DNA from: Bacteroidota bacterium
Lineage (GTDB): Bacteria > Bacteroidota > Bacteroidia > Bacteroidales > Prolixibacteraceae
Direction: 5' to 3'
Assembly: GCA_023251435.1 (NCBI GenBank)
Contig: JAHEYU010000014.1
Span: 1 to 64,000 of the forward strand
Length of the DNA stretch: 64,000 bases
The notes below the pieces were generated by a model. The model saw only the letters and a program-made list of their open reading frames with translations, ran no database searches and was not told the origin of the DNA. Of the stretch, positions 43,236 through 51,038 are shown one piece after another (within the stretch, counting starts at the first letter, position 1; every line of letters starts with the position of its first letter). A program made the translations under genes and the position numbers.

Positions 43236-44678
43236 ATGAAAAATAAAAAAAGAAAAATCTTGGAAAAGAATATTAAATACATCCTGTGGTCGGTTATTGG
43301 TGTAATGCTGATCCTTTTTTTGTGGTGGCTTCTGAAAGACCCAACCAACCAGTTTGTTGAAAGCACTCCCGGAGAAGATAACAAAGGCACTGATTCAACG
43401 GTTGTGGATGTGGTGAATATTGGAGAGAAATTCGAGTCGTTCGGAACATCGACTTCCGGCTTAAAAGGAACCTGGACCCGTTTTCGCGGTGCCGATTTCG
43501 ATAACATTGTGAAAAACTCACAGCCACTTAAAAACTCATGGTCGGGCGATCAACCTGAAATTTTGTGGTCGGTTGAATTGGGCGAAGGCCATGCCGGACC
43601 AGCCATTTACGAAGGAAAAGTTTACCTGATGGATTACGATGAGGTCAAACGCGAAGATGCCCTGCGGTGTTTTTCGCTCGAAGATGGCAAGGAGCTTTGG
43701 AGACGTTCCTATAAATTGAGTGTCAAACGAAATCATGGAATGTCGCGCACGGTGCCTGCCGTAACTCCTGAATATGTATTGACGATTGGACCACGTTGCC
43801 ACGTGATGTGTGTCAAACGCGAAACCGGCGATTTGGTTTGGGGACTTGACATGGTTCAGCAATACCAGACCGAAGTGCCGCTTTGGTTTACAGGCCAATG
43901 CCCGATGATCGACGGAAATAAAGCGATTCTGGCTCCGGGTGGAACCTCAGTAATGGTTGCAGTGGATATGGCTACCGGAAAAGTATTGTGGGAAACGCCC
44001 AATCCGGGTGGAATTAAAATGTCGCATTCCTCCATTATGCCATGGACATTTAAAGGCAAAAAAATGTACGTCTATAGCGCGGTTGGAGCCGTTTTGGCTG
44101 TTTCAGCCGAAGGTGCCGACGAGGGCAAAATCCTATGGAAGTCAACAGCCTGGAATCATGCGGTGGTGGCTCCGGCTCCGGTTTGTTTTCCTGATGGAAA
44201 GGTATTTTTAACTGCCGGTTATGGTGCCGGAAGTATGATGATTCAGGTAACTCCTTCAGGAACAGAATATAAAGTAGATGTTTTAAAAGAATTCAGCCCG
44301 AAGGATGGAATGGCATGCGAGCAGCAGACTCCTGTTCTGTGGGATGGGCACATGTTTGCTATTCAACCCAAAGATGCCGGGCCGTTGCGCAACCAACTGG
44401 TTTGTGTTTCTCCGGACGATGTTACGAAAGTGATCTGGACTTCAGGAAAAGACGGGCGTTTTGGCCTGGGACCATACCTGATTGCTGATAATAAAATGTA
44501 TGTGCTAAGCGATGATGGAACGCTGACGATGATTAAACCTGACAGTAAAAAGTACGTTCAAATGGCGCAGAAAAAACTGTTCGACGGGCACGATGCCTGG
44601 GGACCGATGGCCATTGCCGACGGGCGATTGCTGTTGCGTGATGCGAAAACAATGTATTGTGTAAACATTAGCCAATAA
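43236..44678 (+). CDS. Membrane-anchored PQQ-like beta-propeller protein 4
   Basis: A 480-residue protein with a basic N-terminus, one membrane helix (YILWSVIGVMLILFLWWLL) and a large periplasmic propeller. Blades include LEDGKELWRRSY, ETGDLVWGLD, ATGKVLWETP and GADEGKILWKST. A linker of about 60 residues separates helix and propeller. It differs from propellers 1-3 and is more like the one at 49071. The anchor would hold the propeller next to the membrane redox protein. The NHL-propeller gene follows after 4 bp. Confidence 0.85.
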   Translation: MKNKKRKILEKNIKYILWSVIGVMLILFLWWLLKDPTNQFVESTPGEDNKGTDSTVVDVVNIGEKFESFGTSTSGLKGTWTRFRGADFDNIVKNSQPLKNSWSGDQPEILWSVELGEGHAGPAIYEGKVYLMDYDEVKREDALRCFSLEDGKELWRRSYKLSVKRNHGMSRTVPAVTPEYVLTIGPRCHVMCVKRETGDLVWGLDMVQQYQTEVPLWFTGQCPMIDGNKAILAPGGTSVMVAVDMATGKVLWETPNPGGIKMSHSSIMPWTFKGKKMYVYSAVGAVLAVSAEGADEGKILWKSTAWNHAVVAPAPVCFPDGKVFLTAGYGAGSMMIQVTPSGTEYKVDVLKEFSPKDGMACEQQTPVLWDGHMFAIQPKDAGPLRNQLVCVSPDDVTKVIWTSGKDGRFGLGPYLIADNKMYVLSDDGTLTMIKPDSKKYVQMAQKKLFDGHDAWGPMAIADGRLLLRDAKTMYCVNISQ

Positions 44679-44682
44679 AACT

Positions 44683-45648
44683 ATGAACCGGAAACTGGTA
44701 AATATCGTATTGATCGTTCTTGCTGTCGCAATTGTGGTTGTTATTGGGAAGGATTTTATCGGGAAGAAAGCTGGGAAAAATATTGAAAATCCCTACGAAT
44801 ACAATATTGATGAATTTCGACAGGTGGATTCGACCCAGATTTTATATACTGAAACGCTGAATTTTCCGGTGAAAGTTCACGATTGGGGCGGAATAACCGT
44901 GTCCGATTCAATGATTATTGTGGCTACGACCAATGAGTTAATCAAGTTTAATTATTCCGGAAAAGAGATTTTGCGCAAATCGTTGATTGACACCGCCACC
45001 TGCATTACCATTGACGATAACCGCCAGATTTGGATCGGGATGCGCCATTATGTGGTGATGTACGACCTGAACGGAACGCTGGTGAAACGCTGGAATTCGT
45101 TTGGCGACCGGTCTGTAATTACCTCGCTGGCCGTTTCCGGAGAAAACGTGTATGTGGCCGATGCCGGAAACCGCATCGTTCATCAGTGCAATACCAACGG
45201 ACAAATTCTTCGGAAAATAGGAGAGAAGAATGAGCAAAAGGGGATTTCCGGATTTGCTATTCCAAGCCCATATTTTGACGTAGCGATTGACGATGGCGGG
45301 TTTTTATGGGCGGCAAATACCGGAAAGCATACATTCGAGAATTACAATCCTGACGGTTCGCTGCGCACATCGTGGGGAATAACCAGTTTTAAAGTTGAAG
45401 GTTTCAGCGGTTGCTGCAATCCGGCGCATATTTCGATTTTGGATGATAATTCATTTATCACCAGCGAAAAGGGCATGCCGCGAATCAAGATATACGATCA
45501 GCACGGACAATTCACCGGTGTGGTCGCACCACCGGCGGCATTCGATGGTTCATTGGCACCCGATATTGCAGTGGACAAACAGCACCGGGTAATTGCCCTC
45601 GACTTTGAACGCCAGCAGGTACGTATTTTTGAAAAGAAGCAAGAATAG
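44683..45648 (+). CDS. Membrane-anchored NHL/SMP-30-like beta-propeller protein
   Basis: A 321-residue protein with an N-terminal membrane helix (IVLIVLAVAIVVVIGKDFI) and a six-bladed type propeller: DDNRQIWIGMRH, SGENVYVADAGNRIVHQ, DDGGFLWAANTGKH. A vicinal Cys pair occurs in VEGFSGCCNPAHISI near residue 247, a feature that can form a disulfide or bind metal. It lies 4 bp after propeller 4, and its fold also suits substrate or partner docking. Role unknown. Confidence 0.8.
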   Translation: MNRKLVNIVLIVLAVAIVVVIGKDFIGKKAGKNIENPYEYNIDEFRQVDSTQILYTETLNFPVKVHDWGGITVSDSMIIVATTNELIKFNYSGKEILRKSLIDTATCITIDDNRQIWIGMRHYVVMYDLNGTLVKRWNSFGDRSVITSLAVSGENVYVADAGNRIVHQCNTNGQILRKIGEKNEQKGISGFAIPSPYFDVAIDDGGFLWAANTGKHTFENYNPDGSLRTSWGITSFKVEGFSGCCNPAHISILDDNSFITSEKGMPRIKIYDQHGQFTGVVAPPAAFDGSLAPDIAVDKQHRVIALDFERQQVRIFEKKQE

Positions 45649-45690
45649 AGGAAAAGGGAAATCGGAAACTTGTAACGTAATTGAATCTTA

Positions 45691-45824
45691 TAGCCCCATC
45701 GGGGCGAAATATTGGTAGCCCGAGGTGAAGCCCCCGGGAATTAAGAAGAAACGAAAACCCGTCCGCGTGACAATGTTGAAAATGGCGATTCCATATTTCG
45801 GACGCCTGCCTGCCGCAGGCAGGG
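45691..45824. repeat. Palindromic intergenic repeat, TAGCCCG / CCGTCCG family (copy 1)
   Basis: GCCCCATCGGGGC hairpin, then GAAATATTGGTAGCCCG and a CCCCCGGG stretch; further CCGTCCG (45759-45765) with CGGACG (45799-45804), ending in the palindrome CCTGCCTGCCGCAGGCAGG. The same order recurs at 48882-49005. Confidence 0.65.
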
Positions 45825-45857
45825 AACAACGTAAAACCTTGAAAAGAAAGATGAAAA

Positions 45858-46070
45858 ATGGAAAATAATACAAACAACCGCCGTGAATTTTTTAGAAAAG
45901 CAGCACAGCTCACTTTTCTGTCGGCCATGATTGGCGGAACAGCATATCTGCTGGCCGAAAACCGGGTTCAGTTGGAAGGTTGCGGCGATAATCAGTTTTG
46001 CAAAAGCTGTCAGAAAATAACGACTTGTTCGTTAGATCAGGCAAAAAACTACAAGAAAAATGAGCGATAA
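45858..46070 (+). CDS. Small Tat-exported Cys-rich protein (70 aa)
   Basis: The N-terminus NNRREFFRKAAQLTFLSAMIGG is a twin-arginine signal (RREFFRK followed by a hydrophobic stretch), here given only in outline. The mature part is about 35 residues with four Cys in GCGDNQFCKSCQKITTC, able to bind a metal or iron-sulfur cluster. The frame overlaps the following ferredoxin gene by 11 nt, so both are co-translated. Not recognised as a family; it could be a small subunit or electron carrier. Too short for many gene finders, but context and signal support it. Confidence 0.75.
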   Translation: MENNTNNRREFFRKAAQLTFLSAMIGGTAYLLAENRVQLEGCGDNQFCKSCQKITTCSLDQAKNYKKNER

Positions 46071-46653
46071 TAAAGAACCCAAAAGCATTGAGCGCCGTCG
46101 GTTTATCCGTAGCGGAATGCAAATGGCACTGGCTGTTTCGCTTGGCGGGGTGGCTGGTATTTCGTTCCTGAAGGCGACTCCCAAAGATCTGGTTTGGCAG
46201 ATCGATCCTTTCAAATGCGTGCAATGCGGGCGCTGTGCCACCGAATGTGTCGTGACGCCTTCTGCGGTAAAATGTGTGCATGCCTATGCTTTATGTGGCT
46301 ATTGTGATTTGTGTGGCGGATACCTGAAACCTGACGCGAATGCCCGTAGCACTGCTGCCGAGAACCAACTTTGCCCAACTGCCGCCATTAAACGTAAATT
46401 TATTGAAGAGCCCTATTACGAATACGAAATCATTGAAGATCTGTGCATCGGTTGTGCCAAGTGTGTGGCCGGTTGTACTGCTTTCGGAAACGGATCGTTC
46501 CATTTGCAGATTCGACACAACCTGTGCAAAAACTGCAACGATTGCGCCATCGCACGTGTTTGTCCGGCAGAAGCTTTTGTGCGTGTTCCGGCTGATACGC
46601 CTTACCTAATTAAAGGTGATTTTACGAAAGGCGGCAAAGGGAAAAAAGCATAG
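46060..46653 (+). CDS. Tat-exported polyferredoxin
   Basis: A 197-residue protein. ERRRFIRSGMQMALAVSLGG is a twin-arginine signal. The mature part carries several iron-sulfur motifs: CVQCGRCATEC, CGYCDLC, CIGCAKCVAGC and CKNCNDCAIARVC-P, enough for about three to four [4Fe-4S] clusters. It resembles the periplasmic ferredoxins that work with NapH-like membrane proteins. In this run it would carry electrons between the membrane polyferredoxin at 47529 and the propeller proteins. Confidence 0.88.
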   Translation: MSDNKEPKSIERRRFIRSGMQMALAVSLGGVAGISFLKATPKDLVWQIDPFKCVQCGRCATECVVTPSAVKCVHAYALCGYCDLCGGYLKPDANARSTAAENQLCPTAAIKRKFIEEPYYEYEIIEDLCIGCAKCVAGCTAFGNGSFHLQIRHNLCKNCNDCAIARVCPAEAFVRVPADTPYLIKGDFTKGGKGKKA

Positions 46654-46784
46654 AATAGTGGGCAGTCGCGGTCACAGTTTTCAGAAAATATGAGATTGTA
46701 ATTTGTGACCTAAATGGCAAAAAAGGGAAACTTCGAGGTTGCAAATTGAAGCCTCAAATAGTGGAGGATAGACAAGACATTTTG

Positions 46785-46909
46785 AGACACTGAAAGTGTC
46801 AAATATGAATAACCGCAGGTGAAGCGAAGCAGAACCCGAGGATAAGATGAAGAGAACATTACCGTCCGAGCAGGAATGATCAACAGAGAAATATTCTGAT
46901 TTCGGACGG
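46785..46909. repeat. Palindromic intergenic repeat, AATATGAATAAC family with CCGTCCG tail
   Basis: GACACTGAAAGTGTC hairpin and AAATATGAATAACCGCAGGT (46786-46820), then CCGTCCG (46862-46868) paired with CGGACGG (46903-46909). It fills most of the 370-bp gap before the ORF6N gene; nothing else is seen there. Confidence 0.7.
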
Positions 46910-47023
46910 AGTGTGAAAATCAAATAGAAGAGATAGGTTATCACGATTTGTTATAAGCTTTAAGAAAAAAATATAGGAATTGAATTATTAGGGCGAATTT
47001 GTAAAATGCTAAGAACCGAATAA

Positions 47024-47542
47024 ATGCAACTCGAAAAAATTCAAACGAAGATCTATGAAATCCGTGGGCAAAAGGTCATGCTGGATTTTGATCTTTCCGA
47101 ACTTTATGAGACTGAAACCAAATATCTCAAAAGGGCGGTAAAAGCGAATATTAAAAGGTTTCCGCCTGATTTTATGTTTCAACTTAATAATCCTGAATGG
47201 GAAACTTTGAGGTGCAATTTTAGCACCTCAAACAACAGAGGTGGAATTAGGTATATGCCTTATGCTTTTACAGAACAGGGAGTAGCTATGCTAAGTGGTG
47301 TCCTAAATTCAGAAAAAGCAATTGAAGTCAATATTTCAATTATGCGAGCCTTTGTTTTTATGCGGCAATTTGCCTTGACTCATAAAGACTTGACAGAAAA
47401 ATTACAGGAGCTTGAAAATAAATATGACCAACAATTTAAAGATGTGTACGATGCCATAAATTTCCTGCTCCATAAGGACAATCAGGAAAGCGAGCAAAAA
47501 CAGCGCAAACGAATAGGTTATAAAAACGATGAGACTAATTAA
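47024..47542 (+). CDS. ORF6N-domain protein
   Basis: A 172-residue protein. The N-terminal 110 residues match the ORF6N domain found in phage and mobile-element proteins of the KilA-N group: IYEIRGQKVMLDFDLSELYE, LKRAVKANIKRFPPDFMFQL, YAFTEQGVAMLSGVL. A coiled coil follows. It probably binds DNA and may act as a regulator. It overlaps the NapH-like gene by 14 nt although it has no redox role, so it looks like an insertion into the run. Confidence 0.88.
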   Translation: MQLEKIQTKIYEIRGQKVMLDFDLSELYETETKYLKRAVKANIKRFPPDFMFQLNNPEWETLRCNFSTSNNRGGIRYMPYAFTEQGVAMLSGVLNSEKAIEVNISIMRAFVFMRQFALTHKDLTEKLQELENKYDQQFKDVYDAINFLLHKDNQESEQKQRKRIGYKNDETN

Positions 47543-48797
47543 ACGATACTTTTTACTGATTTCGATACTGCTTTTTACCGCAGTTCAATCAATTGCAGCC
47601 GATCCGCAACAGCGATTCCCGAAACCGGAATTTGATACGGGCTACGTTCAGCCTGATACCAAAGCGCCATCAGCCCGAATGATTTTTCTGGAATATTTCG
47701 ATGTACTGGTATTGTTGGTGGTACTTTCGCTGGTTACCTGGTTTGTGTTGAAAAAGCGCTCCCGAAAAGGCGTTTTCTGGACATCAGTATTTTCTTTGTT
47801 GTACTTTGGTTTTTACCGCGAAGGTTGCATTTGTTCCATTGGAGCTATTCAGAATGTGGTTTTGGGAATTGTTGATCCCATGTATGCAATACCGCTAACT
47901 GCTTTGCTTTTCTTCTTGTTGCCATTAATTTTTGCACTTTTCTTTGGACGTGTTTTTTGTGGAGGAGCTTGCCCCTTGGGAGCAATTCAGGATATTGTGG
48001 TTTTAAGACCCATCGAATTACCCAAATGGATTCAGAAAGTGTTGGGTTTGATTCCGTATTTGTACCTCGGATTAGCTGTTTTATACGTGGCCACCAAATC
48101 CGAATTTATCATCTGCCGTTACGATCCGTTTGTCGGGTTATTCCGGTTCGAAGCACCGTTTAATATGCTGATTCTAGGGATTTTATTTCTGGCGGTTGGT
48201 GTTTTTGTTGCCCGACCATATTGTCGTTTCTTTTGTCCCTACGGAGTTTTACTGGGCTGGATGTCGAAATTTTCATCCAAGCACATGACCATTACGCCTT
48301 CGGCATGTATTCAGTGTAAATTGTGTGCAAATTCGTGTCCTTTTGGTGCCATCGACGAGCCCGTAGTTGAAACCGGAAAACGCCGCAGCAACGTGAATCG
48401 CCTGATGACTTATTTTGTGCTTCTTCCATTATGGGTCGGAATTGGCGGTTTTGCCGGATCGATGATGCATGTGCCGTTGTCCAGATTTAATCAGACTGTT
48501 TATTTGGCAGAGCAAATTGTGGAGCATCCTGAAGTAAAGAATGACGCTAAAAATATTGATGTCCGTACCTTTTTGGGTTCCGGAAAATCGACCGAACAAT
48601 TGGTAGTTGAAGCGGATGCAATTCGCAACCAATTCTATTGGGGCGGTTGGATGCTGGGCGGTTTCATGGGATTGGTCATTGGTACCAGCCTGATCGGTTT
48701 ATCGAAATTCAGGAAACGTGAAGACTGGGAACCCAACAAAACCAATTGCTTAAGCTGTGCACGCTGCATGGATTATTGCCCAGTGAAGAAAGAATAA
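47529..48797 (+). CDS. NapH/NosR-like membrane polyferredoxin
   Basis: A 422-residue inner-membrane protein with about five helices. Two CxxxCP motifs flank the helices (FCGGACPLGAIQDIV; CRFFCPYGVLLGW), followed by CIQCKLCANSCPFGAI, then a region with another helix, and CLSCARCMDYCPVKKE at the C-terminus for two [4Fe-4S] clusters. NapH and NosR proteins move electrons between the quinol pool or cytoplasm and periplasmic reductases. It is the only obvious transmembrane electron carrier in this run, between the Tat ferredoxin and the propeller at 49071. Confidence 0.88.
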   Translation: MRLIKRYFLLISILLFTAVQSIAADPQQRFPKPEFDTGYVQPDTKAPSARMIFLEYFDVLVLLVVLSLVTWFVLKKRSRKGVFWTSVFSLLYFGFYREGCICSIGAIQNVVLGIVDPMYAIPLTALLFFLLPLIFALFFGRVFCGGACPLGAIQDIVVLRPIELPKWIQKVLGLIPYLYLGLAVLYVATKSEFIICRYDPFVGLFRFEAPFNMLILGILFLAVGVFVARPYCRFFCPYGVLLGWMSKFSSKHMTITPSACIQCKLCANSCPFGAIDEPVVETGKRRSNVNRLMTYFVLLPLWVGIGGFAGSMMHVPLSRFNQTVYLAEQIVEHPEVKNDAKNIDVRTFLGSGKSTEQLVVEADAIRNQFYWGGWMLGGFMGLVIGTSLIGLSKFRKREDWEPNKTNCLSCARCMDYCPVKKE

Positions 48798-48881
48798 AAG
48801 AGTTTAAAGTTTCAGGTTTCAAGTTCCAAGTTGACGTTTCTCGGAGATTTGAGAAATGTATGAAAGTTGAAATCAGGTAAA

Positions 48882-49005
48882 CCGCGTAGCGGTGAAAAGT
48901 ATTGTAGCCCGGGATGGGGAGAAACGGAATACCAGGGAATAAAGACAACCAGAAAGACCGTCCGCGGAAAAGCATTGATTCAAATAAATTTGATTTTCCG
49001 GACGG
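48882..49005. repeat. Palindromic intergenic repeat, TAGCCCG / CCGTCCG family (copy 2)
   Basis: ACCGCGTAGCGGT hairpin, then GAAAAGTATTGTAGCCCGGG, and CCGTCCG (48958-48964) with CGGACGG (48999-49005). The order matches the copy at 45691-45824. Confidence 0.65.
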
Positions 49006-49070
49006 AATTGCGTTAATGATGATTGAAAATGGCTTGAATATAAAATCTAATATCTGAATAATAAACTATA

Positions 49071-50915
49071 ATGAACATCTCAAAAAACGATAAAATTAAA
49101 CTGGCACAACGCATTGCATGGATTGCTGCAGGCTTTGCCATAATTATGGCTGTGTTGCTGATTGCCAATTTTGTGCAGACCAGTCTGAACGACCCGATTG
49201 ACAATAAAACAATTCCGGCGCTGGTCAAACGGCTAAGTCAAAGTCCTGGAGATGAGACCCTCAAAGCCGAAATTCGCGCCTTCGACCTGATGGCCCGGAA
49301 AGCCTATTTTACCAGCCAGTGGCAACTGCGCACCGGAACTTACCTCATGTTTCTCGGGGTCATTATCTCCATACTGGCTATTCGCTTTGTATTGTCAGCC
49401 AAATCGAAACTGAACGAAATCGACAGCGTTGAAAAAGTAAATGAATTGGACAAGGCGGTTGCTCAAAAATGGGTTATTTATGTTGGTTCGGGTTTGATTG
49501 TATTGGCGCTGGCCTCCGGATTTTTGTCTTCCAATTCGTTGAAAAAATACATGGTGGACGAAAATATAGTTGTTCAGGAAGAACAGCCTGCTGAAATAAC
49601 TACTCCTGCCCAGGCTCAACAGGTTTCAGCTCCGGCCGATTCTGCCGCTTCTTCCGTAAATATTGCTGTTACAGAAAATCCGGTTGTTACTGATGTTCCT
49701 GCAGCCAATGCCGAAACTGCTACAGTTCCTGCAACTGCGCCAGCAGGTATCCCAACATTGACACAGTTAAAAGCCAATTACCCATTTTTCCGTGGCGCTG
49801 AAGGAATTGGAGTTGCATCACAAAAGAATACACCAACCGACTGGAACGGTGCTGGTGGAAAAAATGTAGTCTGGAAAGTAAAAGTGCCAAAGTCGGGTTA
49901 CAGTTCGCCGATCATTTGGGGAAATCAGTTGTTTGTTACTGGCGCCGATGCACAGGCCCGTATGGTTTATTGCTACGATAAAAACTCTGGAAAATTGATT
50001 TGGGAAGCGTCGGCTGACAATATTCAGGGCTCGCCGGCCAAAATGCCAAAAGTAACCGAAGATACCGGCTTGGCAGCTCCAACCATGGCAACTGATGGTC
50101 GCGCGGTGTTTGCCATTTTCGGAACAGGAGATGTTATTGGTCTCGACATGAGCGGAAAACGTTTGTGGGCGCGCAACTTGGGCGTTCCCGATAATCACTA
50201 CGGACATGGTTCGTCGCTGATCATTTATAAAGACAAATTGCTGATTCAATACGATACCAACCGTTCAGGAAAATTAATGGCTTTGGATACACAAACCGGA
50301 ACAACCGCCTGGGAAACCGCCCGCAGTTCAAAAATATCATGGTCTTCGCCTATTTTGGTCAATACAGGAAGTCGCACCGAAGTGATCCTGACCACCAACC
50401 CGAATGTGAATGGTTACGATCCTCAAACAGGGAAAGAACTTTGGAACATTGCCTGTCTTTCCGGAGAAGTTGGCCCATCAGCCGGATATGCCGACGGGAT
50501 GGTGTTTGCTGCCAATGAATACGCGAAACTGGTCGGGATAAAAATAGGTGCAACTCCTGAAATTGTTTGGGAAGCCGATGAATATTTGCCTGAAGTTTCG
50601 AGCCCGCTGGCCGTAAACGGCTTGTTGTACATTGCCACCACTTACGGCGTTTTTGCCTGTCTGGATGCCAAAACCGGAGAGAAACACTGGGAACAGGAAT
50701 ATGGCGATGCTTTTTATTCGTCGCCAATTTATGCCGATGGGAAGGTTTACATCACCGATATGTCGGGCAAAACACACATTGTAAAAGCAACGAAAGAATA
50801 CCAAAAGATAGGAACTCCTGAACTCGGAGAAAAATCGGTTTGTTCACCTGTATTTGCAGATGGAAAAGTGTATTTGAGAGGGATGAATAATTTGTATTGT
50901 TTGGGGGCGAAATAG
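49071..50915 (+). CDS. Membrane PQQ-like beta-propeller protein 5
   Basis: A 614-residue protein. Three membrane helices (IAWIAAGFAIIMAVLLI; YLMFLGVIISILAIRFVL; WVIYVGSGLIVLALASGFL) are followed by a Pro/Ala/Thr/Val-rich linker (about residues 165-230) and a propeller from FFRGAEGIG on. Blades: NSGKLIWEAS, MSGKRLWARN, QTGTTAWETA, QTGKELWNIA, KTGEKHWEQE. The linker suggests the propeller reaches out into the periplasm. It lies between the NapH-like gene and the NuoEF fusion, tying the propellers to the redox genes. Confidence 0.85.
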   Translation: MNISKNDKIKLAQRIAWIAAGFAIIMAVLLIANFVQTSLNDPIDNKTIPALVKRLSQSPGDETLKAEIRAFDLMARKAYFTSQWQLRTGTYLMFLGVIISILAIRFVLSAKSKLNEIDSVEKVNELDKAVAQKWVIYVGSGLIVLALASGFLSSNSLKKYMVDENIVVQEEQPAEITTPAQAQQVSAPADSAASSVNIAVTENPVVTDVPAANAETATVPATAPAGIPTLTQLKANYPFFRGAEGIGVASQKNTPTDWNGAGGKNVVWKVKVPKSGYSSPIIWGNQLFVTGADAQARMVYCYDKNSGKLIWEASADNIQGSPAKMPKVTEDTGLAAPTMATDGRAVFAIFGTGDVIGLDMSGKRLWARNLGVPDNHYGHGSSLIIYKDKLLIQYDTNRSGKLMALDTQTGTTAWETARSSKISWSSPILVNTGSRTEVILTTNPNVNGYDPQTGKELWNIACLSGEVGPSAGYADGMVFAANEYAKLVGIKIGATPEIVWEADEYLPEVSSPLAVNGLLYIATTYGVFACLDAKTGEKHWEQEYGDAFYSSPIYADGKVYITDMSGKTHIVKATKEYQKIGTPELGEKSVCSPVFADGKVYLRGMNNLYCLGAK

Positions 50916-51038
50916 AGAATTAAGATTAACGATTACAGATTAACGATTTAGGAAGGAACATCGCAAATCCTTGATCGTTAATCGTTGATCGCAAATCAAA
51001 ATAAATTTGAAAATTATAACGTGAACAACGAAACGAAC

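Noticed and set aside
46685..46944. Minus-strand 87-aa frame between the polyferredoxin and ORF6N genes
   Set aside because: It runs through palindromic repeats, has no family look, and is best explained by the repeat sequence.
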